Shown: positions 10,180 through 21,195, numbered from the stretch's first letter. The stretch is 64,000 bases of DNA from Rhodocyclales bacterium (GCA_016183655.1 JACPEH010000027.1:1-64000); one strand, 5' to 3'. The notes: generated from the sequence alone by a model not told the origin. Numbers and translations are program-made.

Positions 10180-11172
10180 ATGGGCAAGCGAAAATCTCCG
10201 CTGCGTTCGTGGTGTGCGGTCGGCAGCGCCTGCGTAGTGCTTGCCGCCGGGTTGCCGGGCGCCCAGGCCGGGACGAATCCACTGGTCGGCGACGCAAAAC
10301 CGGCGCGCGCCCGGCTGGCGGTCAAGGTCGCTCCGGGCAACTGGGGCACGGCCAGGGCCAGCGACGTCCAGTCGTTGCTCGAAGCGGTCGCCGCCGAATT
10401 CCAGCGCTTTGCGGCGGCCCCCGAGGGCGAATTCAGCGAATTCAGTGAATTCGGCAAGTTCGCCATCCGCGTCGTGCCGCGCAACGGTTCGCCGCGCGTG
10501 CTCTACGAGCGCGGGCCGGAGGGCGAGTACCTGGTCCATCTGAGCGCCCGCAACGAGAACTGGTTCCAGTACGCCTACCAGTTCTCGCACGAGCTGTGCC
10601 ACATCTTCTCGCGCTTCGACCACAAGGAACGCAACGGCCACGAGGTGGCCACCGCCAACCAGTGGTTCGAGGAGGCGCTGTGCGAAACGGCCTCGCTGTT
10701 CACGCTGCGCCGGCTCGGCAGCCGCTGGTCTGCCGAGCCGCCGGACCGCCTGTGGGCGAACAACCCGGCGCTCTTCACCAACTATGCCGACTTCCTGCAA
10801 GCCCAGGCGCACCGGCGACTGCCGGCGGCGCAAAGCCTCGACCGCTGGTATCGGGAAAACGAAGCGGCGTTGCGTGCCAGCCCGTATCTGCGCGAGAAGA
10901 ACGAACTCGTGGCCAGCGCGCTGCTGCCGCTGTTCGAGCGCAACCCGGAACTGTGGCGCGCCCTGGCCTACCTCAACCCCACGCAGGCGAGCGCCGCCAA
11001 GGACTTCCGCGATTTCCTCGGCGACTGGTACGCCGCCTGTCCGGCCGGCGACAGCGAGCTCACCGGCCTCGTCGGCCAGACCATGGCCCTGTTCGGCTTC
11101 GCGCCGCCGGCCGTAGCCCTCCAGCGCTTGAGCCAATTCTCGGCGCAGGAAGGTGGCCGGGATAAAGATTGA
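10180..11172 (+). CDS. Exported protein with HExxH zinc-peptidase motif, function unknown
   Basis: 330 residues. The N-terminus is a signal peptide (KRKSPLRSW, then a hydrophobic core, cleavage near AQAG, residue 30). The sequence FSHELCHIF supplies an HExxH zinc motif at 137-141, and NQWFEEALCE 23-28 residues later could give the third Glu ligand, the spacing seen in gluzincin-type peptidases. I do not recognise the family. ATG 10180 is chosen because GGAAGGAG precedes it; an earlier start would place extra charged residues before the signal peptide. Single gene, ending at a strong bidirectional terminator. A secreted or periplasmic metalloprotease is plausible, not shown. Confidence 0.6.
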   Translation: MGKRKSPLRSWCAVGSACVVLAAGLPGAQAGTNPLVGDAKPARARLAVKVAPGNWGTARASDVQSLLEAVAAEFQRFAAAPEGEFSEFSEFGKFAIRVVPRNGSPRVLYERGPEGEYLVHLSARNENWFQYAYQFSHELCHIFSRFDHKERNGHEVATANQWFEEALCETASLFTLRRLGSRWSAEPPDRLWANNPALFTNYADFLQAQAHRRLPAAQSLDRWYRENEAALRASPYLREKNELVASALLPLFERNPELWRALAYLNPTQASAAKDFRDFLGDWYAACPAGDSELTGLVGQTMALFGFAPPAVALQRLSQFSAQEGGRDKD

Positions 11173-11216
11173 GGGGGCTGATGGGAATTGAGGGACTTGC
11201 AGGCATTTGCCCCAAT

Positions 11217-11247
11217 AAGGAAGGAGCGGCCATGCCGCTCCTTCCTT
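11217..11247. terminator. Bidirectional terminator between convergent genes
   Basis: A perfect 14-bp stem (AAGGAAGGAGCGGC with its complement) around a CAT loop, followed by TGTTCATTT on the plus strand and preceded by AATAAGG-type sequence for the other strand. It sits between the HExxH gene and the convergent small exported protein gene. Confidence 0.85.
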
Positions 11248-11275
11248 GTTCATTTGCCCGGACGGGCCGCTCGGA

Positions 11276-11629
11276 CTACCGCTGTTCCTTGGCCCGCAAT
11301 ACCCGCCGCACGCTGTCGACGTAGAGGTCGAACCATTGCGAACCGGTGTCCGGCTCGACGAAACCCGCCACGTAGCCGTCAAAACCGACCAGCGGCCCGC
11401 TCGGGCCGGCCGCGCCGAACGGTTCCTCGGCGCTCTTGGATGCGATCTGCTGATTGACCGTCTCGACGTAATAGTCGAACCACGCCGAGCCGGTGTCCTG
11501 ACCGGACATCTCCAGGATCATCGCATTGAAGGCGTTGTCGGAGCCGCTTGCCGGGGCGGCGGCGACCGGGGTCGCGGTCAGCAGCGCCGCACCGACCAGC
11601 GCGAGCAATTGTCGTCCATGCTTGTTCAT
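11276..11629 (-). CDS. Small exported protein with two copies of a DTGSxWFDxYV motif
   Basis: 117 residues with a signal peptide (MNKHGRQLLALVGAALL, Ala-rich cleavage site near VAAAPA). The mature part contains an internal duplication: GQDTGSAWFDYYVETV near residues 43-58 and EPDTGSQWFDLYVDSV near 92-107, joined by a Gly/Pro-rich linker. I do not know the family. The start is fixed by AGGAGAAC just upstream of ATG 11629. The gene stands alone and converges on the HExxH gene. Function unknown; periplasmic location likely. Confidence 0.65.
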   Translation of the reverse strand: MNKHGRQLLALVGAALLTATPVAAAPASGSDNAFNAMILEMSGQDTGSAWFDYYVETVNQQIASKSAEEPFGAAGPSGPLVGFDGYVAGFVEPDTGSQWFDLYVDSVRRVLRAKEQR

Positions 11630-11842
11630 GCTGTTCTCCTTGTCATCTGGGGAAGACGACTTCCGGCGCGACTGCCGTCGGCAAGCCACACCCCTCCCGC
11701 ATCGCTCTGGAGAGAAGGCGACGTCGATGCTCCTTGAACATAGAGCGCGGGCGCGGAACAGGCAAGCCCGATAGCCCCTGCGGCACCGACTTTGGGTATG
11801 CTGGCGGTCTCACGCAAGCATTCCATCGGCAAGGAGAAACAC

Positions 11843-12613
11843 ATGGGCACATTGCAGCTCGCAGGAAAAGTGGCCGTCGTGACCGGCGCGGCCAGCGGCA
11901 TCGGCCGCGCCATCGCCGAGCGCCTGGCCGCCGACGGCGCCAGCGTCGTCGTCGCCGACCTGAGCGATGCCGGCGGCGCGGTGGCGGACGGCATCGGCGG
12001 ACGGTTCGTGAAAGGCGATTCGTCCCGCCGCGAAGACTGCCGGGCGCTGATCGATGCCGCACTCGCGGCGTTCGGCACGGTGCATATCCTCGTGAACAAT
12101 GCCGGCTTCCAGCATGTCGCGCCGATCGAGGATTTTCCCGAGGACACCTGGGAGCGCATGCAGGCGGTGATGCTGACGGCGCCCTTCCTGCTGACGCGTT
12201 ATTGCTGGCCGGCGATGAAGGCGCAGCGCTGGGGGCGGGTGATCAATATCGCCTCGATCCACGGCCTCGTCGCGTCGCCGAACAAGGCGGCCTATATCGC
12301 CGCCAAGCACGGCCTGATCGGGCTGACGAAGACGGCCGCGCTCGAAGGCGGCGCCTTCGGCATCACCGCCAACGCCATCTGCCCCGCCTATGTGCGGACG
12401 CCGCTGGTGGACAGCCAGATCGCCGACCAGGCCAGGACGCGCGGCATTCCGGAAGCGGAGGTGATCGACAGGATCATGCTCGAACCGGCGGCGGTCAAGC
12501 GCCTGATCGAACCGGCGGAAGTCGCCGACTTCGCCGCCTACCTGTGCACGCCGGCCGCCGGCGTGATTACCGGCGCGGCACTGACGATGGATCTGGGGTG
12601 GACCGCCCGCTGA
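11843..12613 (+). CDS. bdhA: 3-hydroxybutyrate dehydrogenase (SDR family)
   Basis: 256 residues of the classical short-chain dehydrogenase fold. [13 protein letters not shown] is the NAD-binding motif, NNAGFQH the structural motif, and YIAAKHG supplies the YxxxK catalytic pair. Features typical of D-3-hydroxybutyrate dehydrogenase are [25 protein letters not shown] and the C-terminal [13 protein letters not shown]. It oxidises D-3-hydroxybutyrate to acetoacetate with NAD+, part of polyhydroxybutyrate mobilisation. AAGGAG lies 7 bp before ATG 11843. It appears to be transcribed alone. Confidence 0.92.
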   Translation: MGTLQLAGKVAVVTGAASGIGRAIAERLAADGASVVVADLSDAGGAVADGIGGRFVKGDSSRREDCRALIDAALAAFGTVHILVNNAGFQHVAPIEDFPEDTWERMQAVMLTAPFLLTRYCWPAMKAQRWGRVINIASIHGLVASPNKAAYIAAKHGLIGLTKTAALEGGAFGITANAICPAYVRTPLVDSQIADQARTRGIPEAEVIDRIMLEPAAVKRLIEPAEVADFAAYLCTPAAGVITGAALTMDLGWTAR

Positions 12614-12740
12614 GCGCGGGCGACGGGCGCTGAACGAGGGGGCGCGGCGGCCTGTGCCCGTGGCACGCCGCGCTGGACGCCGCAGCGGCGAGCGCGTAGC
12701 ATCGCGCGCCCAGCTTTGGCCTCACTTTCGTCCCTCTTCC

Positions 12741-14006
12741 GTGATCCACAACACCCCCGCCCGCGCCTGCGGCATCGACTTCGGCACCTCCAATTCCACC
12801 GTCGGCTGGCTGCGCCCGCAGGCCCCGACCCTGCTGCCGCTGGAGGAAGGCAGGCCGACGCTGCCCTCGCTGGTCTTCTTCAACGCCGAGGAAGATTCGG
12901 TCAGCTTCGGTCGCGCCGGCCTGCGCGAGTATCTGGAGGGCTGCGAGGGGCGGCTGATGCGTTCGCTGAAGAGCCTGCTCGGCAGCAGCCTGATCGACGG
13001 CCGTACCGAGGTCCAGGGCCGGCCGGTGGTTTTCCGCGACCTGCTCACGCACTTCATCGGCACGTTGAAGGCGCGCGCCGAGGCCGAAGGCGGGCGTGCC
13101 TTCGACCAGGCGGTGTTCGGCCGTCCGGTCTATTTCGTCGACGACGACGCCACCGCCGACCGCCTGGCCGAGCAGACGCTGGCCGCGATCGCCCGGGCCG
13201 TCGGCTTCAGGGAAGTCACCTTCCAGTACGAGCCGATCGCCGCCGCCTTCCACTACGAACGCGACATCCACCGCGAGGAACTGGTGCTGATCGCCGACAT
13301 CGGTGGCGGCACCTCGGATTTCTCGCTGGTGCGCCTGTCGCCGGAACGCGCGAAAGCCGCCGACCGCCGCGACGATGTGCTCGCCAACGGCGGCGTGCAT
13401 ATCGGCGGCACCGACTTCGACCGGCAGCTGAGCCTCGCCGCCGTGATGCCGCAGCTCGGCTACCGCAGCCAGCTGCGCAACGGGCGCGAAATGCCGGCGA
13501 GCATCTTCTTCAACCTCGCCACCTGGCACACCATCAACTTCGCCTACACCCGCCAGGTCTGGGCCGAACAGCAGCAGCTCACCCTCGAAGCCTTGCAGCC
13601 GGAGCTGCTGGAGCGCCTGCTGCGCCTGATCGAGCAACGTGCCGGCCACTGGCTGGCGCATCAGGTCGAGGAAGCCAAGATCGCGCTCTCGGCGCACGAC
13701 AGCACGGCACTGTCGCTCGAACGCTTCGCTCCGGACGTCTGCCATGCGCTGACCCGCGCCGAATTCGAGCTGGCGACGACGGTGCTGGTGGAAAAGGTCG
13801 AAGCCACGCTGGCCACGCTGGTGCGCCAGGCCGGTGTCGCCGCCGAGGGCATCGACACGGTGTTCTTCACCGGTGGTTCGAGCGGCATCCCGCTGCTGCG
13901 CCGGCGCATCGCGGCGCTGTTGCCGAAGGCGCGGGCGGTCGAAGGCGACCTCTTCGGCAGCATCGGCGGCGGGCTGGCCGTCGAGGCGGCGCGGCGCTTC
14001 GGCTAG
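12741..14006 (+). CDS. Hsp70-family ATPase, YegD-like
   Basis: About 421 residues comprising only the actin/Hsp70 nucleotide-binding domain, as in E. coli YegD; no peptide-binding domain. Phosphate-1 motif GIDFGTSNSTVGW at the N-terminus, phosphate-2 ADIGGGTSDFSLV in the middle and adenosine motif FFTGGSSGIPLLR near the C-terminus. A GTG at 12741 gives the best start because the fold begins a few residues later; the frame is open upstream to 12654. Its last 111 bp are repeated at 47382-47492 beyond the aromatic gene region. Its stop shares CTAG with the stop of the convergent transporter gene. Biological role is unknown for the family. Confidence 0.88.
   Translation: MIHNTPARACGIDFGTSNSTVGWLRPQAPTLLPLEEGRPTLPSLVFFNAEEDSVSFGRAGLREYLEGCEGRLMRSLKSLLGSSLIDGRTEVQGRPVVFRDLLTHFIGTLKARAEAEGGRAFDQAVFGRPVYFVDDDATADRLAEQTLAAIARAVGFREVTFQYEPIAAAFHYERDIHREELVLIADIGGGTSDFSLVRLSPERAKAADRRDDVLANGGVHIGGTDFDRQLSLAAVMPQLGYRSQLRNGREMPASIFFNLATWHTINFAYTRQVWAEQQQLTLEALQPELLERLLRLIEQRAGHWLAHQVEEAKIALSAHDSTALSLERFAPDVCHALTRAEFELATTVLVEKVEATLATLVRQAGVAAEGIDTVFFTGGSSGIPLLRRRIAALLPKARAVEGDLFGSIGGGLAVEAARRFG
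13896..14006 (+). repeat. Left copy of a 111-bp direct repeat (3' end of the yegD-like gene)
   Basis: Bases 13896-14006 and 47382-47492 align without gaps, 104 of 111 identical by eye, in the same orientation. Both end in the same Phe-Gly-stop. They bracket the whole aromatic catabolism region. The left copy is the real end of the intact gene. Confidence 0.9.
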
Positions 14007-15229
14007 TCGCGCTGCCGTAAACGCGGCAACAGCCACAGGCAACCACCGACCAGCAGCAGCCCCTGGCCGAAAACCACCGGCAGCACGCTGAAATGCGCGG
14101 CCAGGGTGCCGGCGAGCAGGCCGCCGAGGGCATCGAAACCGAAGCGCGACGAGGCGAAGATGGCGACGATGCGGCCGCGCAGCCTGTCCGGCACCAGGTA
14201 TTGCAGGCGGGTGTTGCCGGCGACGTTGCTGGCGCCGACGCCGGCGCCGATCATCCACACCGTCGGCAGGGCCAGCCAGAAAGCGTCGACCAGGCCGGCG
14301 GCGGCGAAGCCGAGCATGCCGCAGCCGGCGAGCAGGCAGCCTGGGGGCAAGGCGCCGGCCACCTGCTCGGCGCGCGGCCGGGTCGACAGGTAGAGCGAGG
14401 CGGTGAGCGCGCCGGCGCCGCCCATGCCGAGCAGCCAGCCCAAGGTGCGCGAATCGCCGGCAAAGATTTCCTTGGCGAAAATGGGCATCAGCACGACGTA
14501 GCTCGACGCCGTGGCGTTGATCAAGGCCACCGCCGCCAGCGCGGCGCGGGCCGAGGCCTGTTGCTTGATGAAATCGACGACCTCGACCAGCGCCCGGCCC
14601 GTGCGCAGCGCGTACTGGCGGGGGATGTCGGCGCGGATGGCGCGCACTGCCAGGATCGGCCCCAGGTAGGACAGCGCGTTGATCAGGAAGCAGGCGCTTT
14701 CCGGCAGCGCGGCGAGCAGCAGACCGGCGATCGGCGGGCCGACGAAGCGACCGCCATGGGTGACCGCGGCGTTGATGGCGACGGCGTTGGCCAGCGTCGC
14801 CCGGTCGTCGACCAGATAGAGCAGCAGGCTCTGCCGCGACGGCAGGTCGAAGCTGTTGAGGATGCCGAGCAAGGCGGACAGCGCCAGGAGATGCCAGACC
14901 TGGACGAGGTCGAAGAAGACCAGCCCGGCCAGCAGCAGCGCCTGCAGCGCGAACAGGCACTGCAGGCCGATCAGGATGCGCCGGCGGTCGAAGCGGTCCA
15001 CCACCACGCCGGCCAGCGGCGAGACGAGCAGCTGCGGCGCCTGCGACAGGAAGGCGGCGAGGCCGAGCAAGGCGGCCGAGCCGGTCAGCCGGTAGACCAG
15101 CCAGCTCATCGCGACGGCCTGGATGAAGGTGCCGAGTACCGAGCACACCTGGCCGAAGAAATAGCGCCGGAAATTGCGCTGCCCGAGGGCCGGCGCCCGT
15201 GCGACGAGGGCGGCGCCGAGGGCGGCCAT
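14003..15229 (-). CDS. MFS transporter of the EntS/DUF894 exporter type
   Basis: 408 residues with twelve predicted helices. The first loop carries VDRFDRRRILIGLQ, the MFS loop 2-3 motif, and the opening RNFRRYFFGQVCSVLG is typical of the EntS-like group of small-molecule exporters. Substrate not known. Its ATG overlaps the stop of the aldo/keto reductase gene (ATGA), so it is the last gene of the long protocatechuate operon. It might export aromatic intermediates or an unrelated compound. Its stop codon overlaps that of the yegD-like gene on the other strand. Confidence 0.83.
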   Translation of the reverse strand: MAALGAALVARAPALGQRNFRRYFFGQVCSVLGTFIQAVAMSWLVYRLTGSAALLGLAAFLSQAPQLLVSPLAGVVVDRFDRRRILIGLQCLFALQALLLAGLVFFDLVQVWHLLALSALLGILNSFDLPSRQSLLLYLVDDRATLANAVAINAAVTHGGRFVGPPIAGLLLAALPESACFLINALSYLGPILAVRAIRADIPRQYALRTGRALVEVVDFIKQQASARAALAAVALINATASSYVVLMPIFAKEIFAGDSRTLGWLLGMGGAGALTASLYLSTRPRAEQVAGALPPGCLLAGCGMLGFAAAGLVDAFWLALPTVWMIGAGVGASNVAGNTRLQYLVPDRLRGRIVAIFASSRFGFDALGGLLAGTLAAHFSVLPVVFGQGLLLVGGCLWLLPRLRQRD

Positions 15230-16224
15230 CAGGCAGCGAACTGCTCGGTGTCGATTTCCTGCTGGGTCGCCGCGTTGTAGCGCGGCCCGGCCACCGTCTT
15301 CTCATTGATCAGGGCATCGAGCCGAGCCACCGTGTCGGCGGTCAACGCCACGCGGGCGGCGCCGAGGTTGTCCTCCAGGTGGGCGATCGAGCGGGTGCCC
15401 GGAATGAGCAGCATGTCCGGCTGCCTGGCCAGGATCCAGGCCAGGGCCAGTTGCGCCATGGAACAACCGACATCCGCTGCAATCGTCCGGTAGCCATCGA
15501 GGAGCTTCAGGTTGCGGGCATAGTTGTCCGGCGCGAAGCGGGGCATGGCCAAACGGATGTCGCCGGCCGCCAGTTGCGTCGCCGGGTCGCGCAGTTCGCC
15601 GCACAGGAAGCCCCGGGCCAGCGGGCTGAAGGCAACGAAGGTGGCGCCGATGGCGCGGCAGGTGTCGAGCACCGCGATCTCGGCTTCCCGCGACCACAGC
15701 GAATATTCGCTTTGCACGGCACTGATCGGGTGGACCGCGTGCGCCCGGCGGATGGTCGCGGACGACACCTCGGACAGGCCGACGGCCCTGATCTTGCCGG
15801 CGGCGACCAGGTCGGCCAGGGCGCCGACGCTCTCTTCGATCGGCACGGCGAAGTCGCGCCGGTGCAGGTAGTAGAGGTCGATGACCTCGGTTTGCAGGCG
15901 CTGCAAGGCGGCCTCGCAGGTCGCCCGGAGCGTGGCCGGGCGACCGTCGATGACGCGCCGGCCATCGACGCCGCTCATGCCGCACTTGCTGGCCAGCGTG
16001 AAGCGATGGCGCTGGCCCTTGAGCGCCTGGCCGAGCAGGCTTTCGTTGGCGCCGAAGCCGTAGAGCGCGGCGGTGTCGAGGCAATCGACGCCGCGATCGA
16101 GCGCCGTCAGCAGCAGGCGCGCGCCCTCCTCCGCGCCGGGCGGCCGGCCGTAGGCATGGCTGAGATTCATGCAGCCCAGCCCGATGGCGGAGACGGAAAA
16201 AGAGCCGAGCTGGCGCCGCTGCAT
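15229..16224 (-). CDS. Aldo/keto reductase
   Basis: 331 residues, (beta/alpha)8 AKR fold. The catalytic tetrad is visible: Asp50 and Tyr55 in DTAALYG, Lys80 in LASKCG, His122 in YLHRRD. The NADPH-binding C-terminal segment IPGTRSIAHLEDN is present. It is co-transcribed with the lig genes (11 bp after ligC). A role in reducing or oxidising an aromatic aldehyde such as vanillin, or a ring-cleavage side product, is possible but cannot be read from the sequence. ATG 16224 is chosen because it begins the canonical strand LGSFSVSAIGLGCM. Confidence 0.88.
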   Translation of the reverse strand: MQRRQLGSFSVSAIGLGCMNLSHAYGRPPGAEEGARLLLTALDRGVDCLDTAALYGFGANESLLGQALKGQRHRFTLASKCGMSGVDGRRVIDGRPATLRATCEAALQRLQTEVIDLYYLHRRDFAVPIEESVGALADLVAAGKIRAVGLSEVSSATIRRAHAVHPISAVQSEYSLWSREAEIAVLDTCRAIGATFVAFSPLARGFLCGELRDPATQLAAGDIRLAMPRFAPDNYARNLKLLDGYRTIAADVGCSMAQLALAWILARQPDMLLIPGTRSIAHLEDNLGAARVALTADTVARLDALINEKTVAGPRYNAATQQEIDTEQFAA

Positions 16225-16235
16225 GGTCTTGCCTT

Positions 16236-18040
<1,805 letters not shown>

Positions 18041-18484
18041 TTATGGGTTTCCTTTCTGTCCGGCCTTGCCTTGCGGCTGATGCTGCGGCTGGGCGTCGCC
18101 ATCCTCGCCGAGGTAGCGGTTGCCTTCCGGCGAACGGCCGCCCTTGATCATCATGTCGCGGTACTCTTCCTCGCTCATGCCGGTCATCGAACCGGCCATC
18201 TGCTGGAAGCTCTTGCCGTCGGTGGCGCCGATCTTGGCCAGGAAATAGATGTTGCCGCCGGTGCGCATGCACCAGTTCAGATCGCGGGCGAGCACGGCCT
18301 GCTTCTGCTCCTCGCTCATCGCCCATTCGTCGAGATAGGCGCGCTCGTCGGCCTTGAAGCGGGCGCGGTTTTCGGCCTGCATCAGCGACATGCAGAACTG
18401 GTTCAGCCAATAGCCCTTGCGCGACTGCTCGGCATCGAAAATCAGCGTGCCGGGAACGTCCTTGTACGGTTTGTCGAGCGCCAT
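18041..18484 (-). CDS. ligA: Protocatechuate 4,5-dioxygenase, alpha subunit
   Basis: 147 residues, the small helical LigA subunit that caps the LigB active site. Recognisable parts are DVPGTLIFDAEQSRKGYWLN at the start, LNWCMRTGGNIYFLAKIG in the middle and SMTGMSEEEYRDMMIKGGRSPEGNRY near the end. It is followed without a gap by ligB and abuts ligI, so translation is probably coupled. The C-terminal tail is Gln/Gly-rich and likely disordered. Confidence 0.94.
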   Translation of the reverse strand: MALDKPYKDVPGTLIFDAEQSRKGYWLNQFCMSLMQAENRARFKADERAYLDEWAMSEEQKQAVLARDLNWCMRTGGNIYFLAKIGATDGKSFQQMAGSMTGMSEEEYRDMMIKGGRSPEGNRYLGEDGDAQPQHQPQGKAGQKGNP

Positions 18485-19426
18485 TCAGTTTTCCTCCGGC
18501 CAGTAGAGTCGCATCGGGTTGTCGACCAGCAATTGTCGCTGCAATTCAGCACTCGGCGCGATGTGCGGGATGAAATCGACCAGCAGGCCGTCGTCCGGCA
18601 TGTGCTCCTTGAGATTGGGGTGCGGCCAGTCGGTTCCCCACAGCACGCGGTCGGGGAATTCCTCGACGACGCGGCGGGCGAAGGGGATCACGTCGGCATA
18701 GGCGTTGCGCTCGCCGTTCAGGGCCTGGGGGCCGCTGATCGACAGGCGTTCCGGACAAGAAACCTTGCTCCAGACATTCGGGTGCTGGCGCATGAATTTG
18801 AGGAACAGCGCGAACTCCGGGCCGTCGACCGGTTTCGACACATCCGGCCGGCCCATGTGATCGACGACCACCGTGGTCGGCAGTGTCGTGAAGAAATCCC
18901 ACAGCTCCGGCAGATCGACCGCCTCGAAGTAGATGACAACGTGCCAGCCCCAGCGGCTGATGCGGTCGGCGATTTCGAGCAGCTCCTCCTTCGGTGTGAA
19001 ATCGACCAGGCGCCTGACGAAATTGAAGCGCACGCCGCGCACGCCGGCCTCGTGCATGGATTGCAATTGCTCGTCGCTGACGCCGCGGCGCACGGTGGCG
19101 ACGCCGCGCGCCTTGCCGCCGCTGTGGATCAGCGCGTCGAGCATGGCCCGGTTGTCGGCACCGTGGCAGGTGGCCTGGACGACGACATTGCGGGCGAAAC
19201 CGAGCTGGTCGCGCAGTGCGTAAAGCTGCTGCTTGCCGGCGTCGCACGGGGTGTATTTGCGTTCCGCCGCATAGGGAAACTCGGCGCCGGGACCGAAGAC
19301 GTGGCAGTGCGCGTCGACGGCGCCGGCGGGCAGAGCGAAGCGAGGTTGGCTCGGAGCGACACACCAGTCGAGCCAGCCGGGAGTCTTGGTGAATTGCCTG
19401 CTTGCGCTGGGGATCGGGGCGTTCAT
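18485..19426 (-). CDS. ligI: 2-pyrone-4,6-dicarboxylate hydrolase
   Basis: 313 residues of the amidohydrolase superfamily (cog3618). The metal-binding HxH is His40-Cys-His42 in VDAHCHVFG, and FVVVDHMGRPD-like VVVDHMGRPDVSK and GTDWPHPN near the C-terminus are typical of LigI. It opens the pyrone lactone to 4-oxalomesaconate. It lies between ligK and ligA with 2 bp and 0 bp gaps. Confidence 0.94.
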   Translation of the reverse strand: MNAPIPSASRQFTKTPGWLDWCVAPSQPRFALPAGAVDAHCHVFGPGAEFPYAAERKYTPCDAGKQQLYALRDQLGFARNVVVQATCHGADNRAMLDALIHSGGKARGVATVRRGVSDEQLQSMHEAGVRGVRFNFVRRLVDFTPKEELLEIADRISRWGWHVVIYFEAVDLPELWDFFTTLPTTVVVDHMGRPDVSKPVDGPEFALFLKFMRQHPNVWSKVSCPERLSISGPQALNGERNAYADVIPFARRVVEEFPDRVLWGTDWPHPNLKEHMPDDGLLVDFIPHIAPSAELQRQLLVDNPMRLYWPEEN

Positions 19427-19428
19427 GG

Positions 19429-20124
19429 TCAGTCGATGTACTTGAGGCCGGCCTTGGCCAGCGGTTCGCGCAGCGCGTACATGTCGAGACCGAGTTCGCC
19501 GGCGGCGAAGCGGGCGCGTTTGGCGGTCTCGTTGTTCTCGCGCGCTTCGGCGGCATCGGCCACCTGCCGGGCCAGCGCGGCCGGCACGACGACGACGCCG
19601 TCGTCGTCGGCGATGACCACGTCACCGGGATTGACCAGCGCGCCGGCGCAGACCACCGGGATGTTCACCGAGCCGAGGGTCGCCCGCGTGCAGCCCTTGG
19701 CGTGGATGGCCCGGCTGAACACCGGGAAGCCCATCGCCGTCAGATCCTTCACGTCGCGCACGCCGCCGTCGATGATCAGGCCCCGGGCGCCGCGCGACTG
19801 GTAGGAGGTGGCGAGCAGGTCGCCGAAGAAACCGTCGCTGCTGTCGGCGGTGCACGCCGCGACGCAGACGTCGCCCGGCTGCAACTGCTCGGCGGCGACG
19901 TGCAGCATCCAGTTGTCGCCCGGCTGCAGGAGCACGGTGACGGCCGTGCCGCACAGGTGGGCGCCGGTGTAGATCGGGCGGATGCCCGGCTTCATCAGGC
20001 CGACCCGGCCCATCGCCTCGTGGATGGTGGCGACGCCGAAGCGCGACAGCTTGTCGACGGCGGCGCGGTCGGCGCGGACGATATTGCGTTTGACGATGCC
20101 GAGCTGGTTCATCGGTAAGGACAT
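19429..20124 (-). CDS. ligK: 4-carboxy-4-hydroxy-2-oxoadipate aldolase
   Basis: 231 residues, RraA-like/class II aldolase fold. The signature [24 protein letters not shown] contains the Gly-Asp and Arg-Asp metal and substrate residues of HMG/CHA aldolases (written here in part: GGVRD near residue 125). It splits 4-carboxy-4-hydroxy-2-oxoadipate into pyruvate and oxaloacetate, the last step of the pathway, and in relatives also decarboxylates oxaloacetate. ATG 20124 follows a GGAAAT-type ribosome site. Confidence 0.92.
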   Translation of the reverse strand: MSLPMNQLGIVKRNIVRADRAAVDKLSRFGVATIHEAMGRVGLMKPGIRPIYTGAHLCGTAVTVLLQPGDNWMLHVAAEQLQPGDVCVAACTADSSDGFFGDLLATSYQSRGARGLIIDGGVRDVKDLTAMGFPVFSRAIHAKGCTRATLGSVNIPVVCAGALVNPGDVVIADDDGVVVVPAALARQVADAAEARENNETAKRARFAAGELGLDMYALREPLAKAGLKYID

Positions 20125-20136
20125 GGCGATTTCCTT

Positions 20137-21162
20137 TTAGCGGCCCTTGGCCTTCAATGCGGCATCGAGCCGCGGATAGACGCGGCGGGCGTTGCCTTCG
20201 TAGATCATGTGGCGCTCTTCGGCGCTCAGGTCGGCGGCCTCGATGTAGCGCTTGGTGTCGTCGTAGTAATGGCCGGTTTGCGGGTCGATGCCGCGCACGG
20301 CGCCGATCATCTCGGAGGCGAACAGCACGTTCTTGACCGGAATGACCTCGGTCAGCAGGTCAATTCCCGGCTGGTGATAGACGCAGGTGTCGAAGAAGAT
20401 GTTGTTCAACAGATGCTCTTCGAGCAGCGGCTTCTTCAGTTCCTGGGCCAGGCCGCGGTAACGCCCCCAGTGGTAGGGCGCGGCGCCGCCGCCGTGCGGG
20501 ATGACGAACTTCAGGGTCGGGAAATCCTTGAACAGGTCGCCGGACAGGCACTGCATGAAGGCCGTGGTATCGGCGTTGATGTAGTGCGCGCCGGTGGTGT
20601 GGAAGCAGGCATTGCAACTGGTGCTGACGTGGATCATCGCCGGGATGTCGTACTCGACCATCTTTTCGTAGATCGGATACCAGTGGCGGTCGGTCAGCGC
20701 CGGGCTGGTCCAGTGGCCGCCCGACGGGTCCGGATTGAGGTTGATGCCGACGAAACCGTATTCCCTGACGCACTTTTCCAGCTCGGCGATGCAGGTCTTC
20801 GGATCGACGCCCGGCGACTGCGGCAGCATCGCGGCGCCGATGAAGTGGTCGGGAAAGAGCTGGGCAACGCGATAGCACAACTCGTTGCAGATCGCCGCCC
20901 AGGTCGCCGAGGTGTTGAAGTCGCCGATGTGGTGGGCCATGAAGCTGGCGCGCGGGCTGAAGATGGTGAGGTCGGCGCCGCGTTCCCGCATCAGGCGCAA
21001 CTGGTTCTGCTCGATGGTCCGGCGCAGGTCGTCGTCGCCGATCTGCAATTCCGACACCTTGGGCGCCAGCGCCGGATCCTTGAGGCCGGCAACCTGGCGG
21101 TTGCGCCAGTCTTCCAGCGCCTTCGGGGCGGTCGTGTAATGGCCGTGGATGTCGATGATCAT
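20137..21162 (-). CDS. ligJ: 4-oxalomesaconate hydratase
   Basis: 341 residues, amidohydrolase superfamily. MIIDIHGHYTTAPKALE at the N-terminus gives the HxH zinc ligands His6 and His8, and LKFVIPHGGGAAPYHWGRYR is the conserved central segment. LigJ hydrates 4-oxalomesaconate to 4-carboxy-4-hydroxy-2-oxoadipate. It follows the MFS transporter by 33 bp and precedes ligK by 12 bp. Confidence 0.94.
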   Translation of the reverse strand: MIIDIHGHYTTAPKALEDWRNRQVAGLKDPALAPKVSELQIGDDDLRRTIEQNQLRLMRERGADLTIFSPRASFMAHHIGDFNTSATWAAICNELCYRVAQLFPDHFIGAAMLPQSPGVDPKTCIAELEKCVREYGFVGINLNPDPSGGHWTSPALTDRHWYPIYEKMVEYDIPAMIHVSTSCNACFHTTGAHYINADTTAFMQCLSGDLFKDFPTLKFVIPHGGGAAPYHWGRYRGLAQELKKPLLEEHLLNNIFFDTCVYHQPGIDLLTEVIPVKNVLFASEMIGAVRGIDPQTGHYYDDTKRYIEAADLSAEERHMIYEGNARRVYPRLDAALKAKGR

Positions 21163-21195
21163 GAGGCTGCTTCTCCTTTTATTGGCGTGGGCGAC

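Noticed and set aside
10429..10455. Repeated GAATTC motif (SEFSEFGKF) as a possible regulatory array
   Set aside because: Inside the coding sequence of the HExxH protein and explained by a short in-frame coding repeat.
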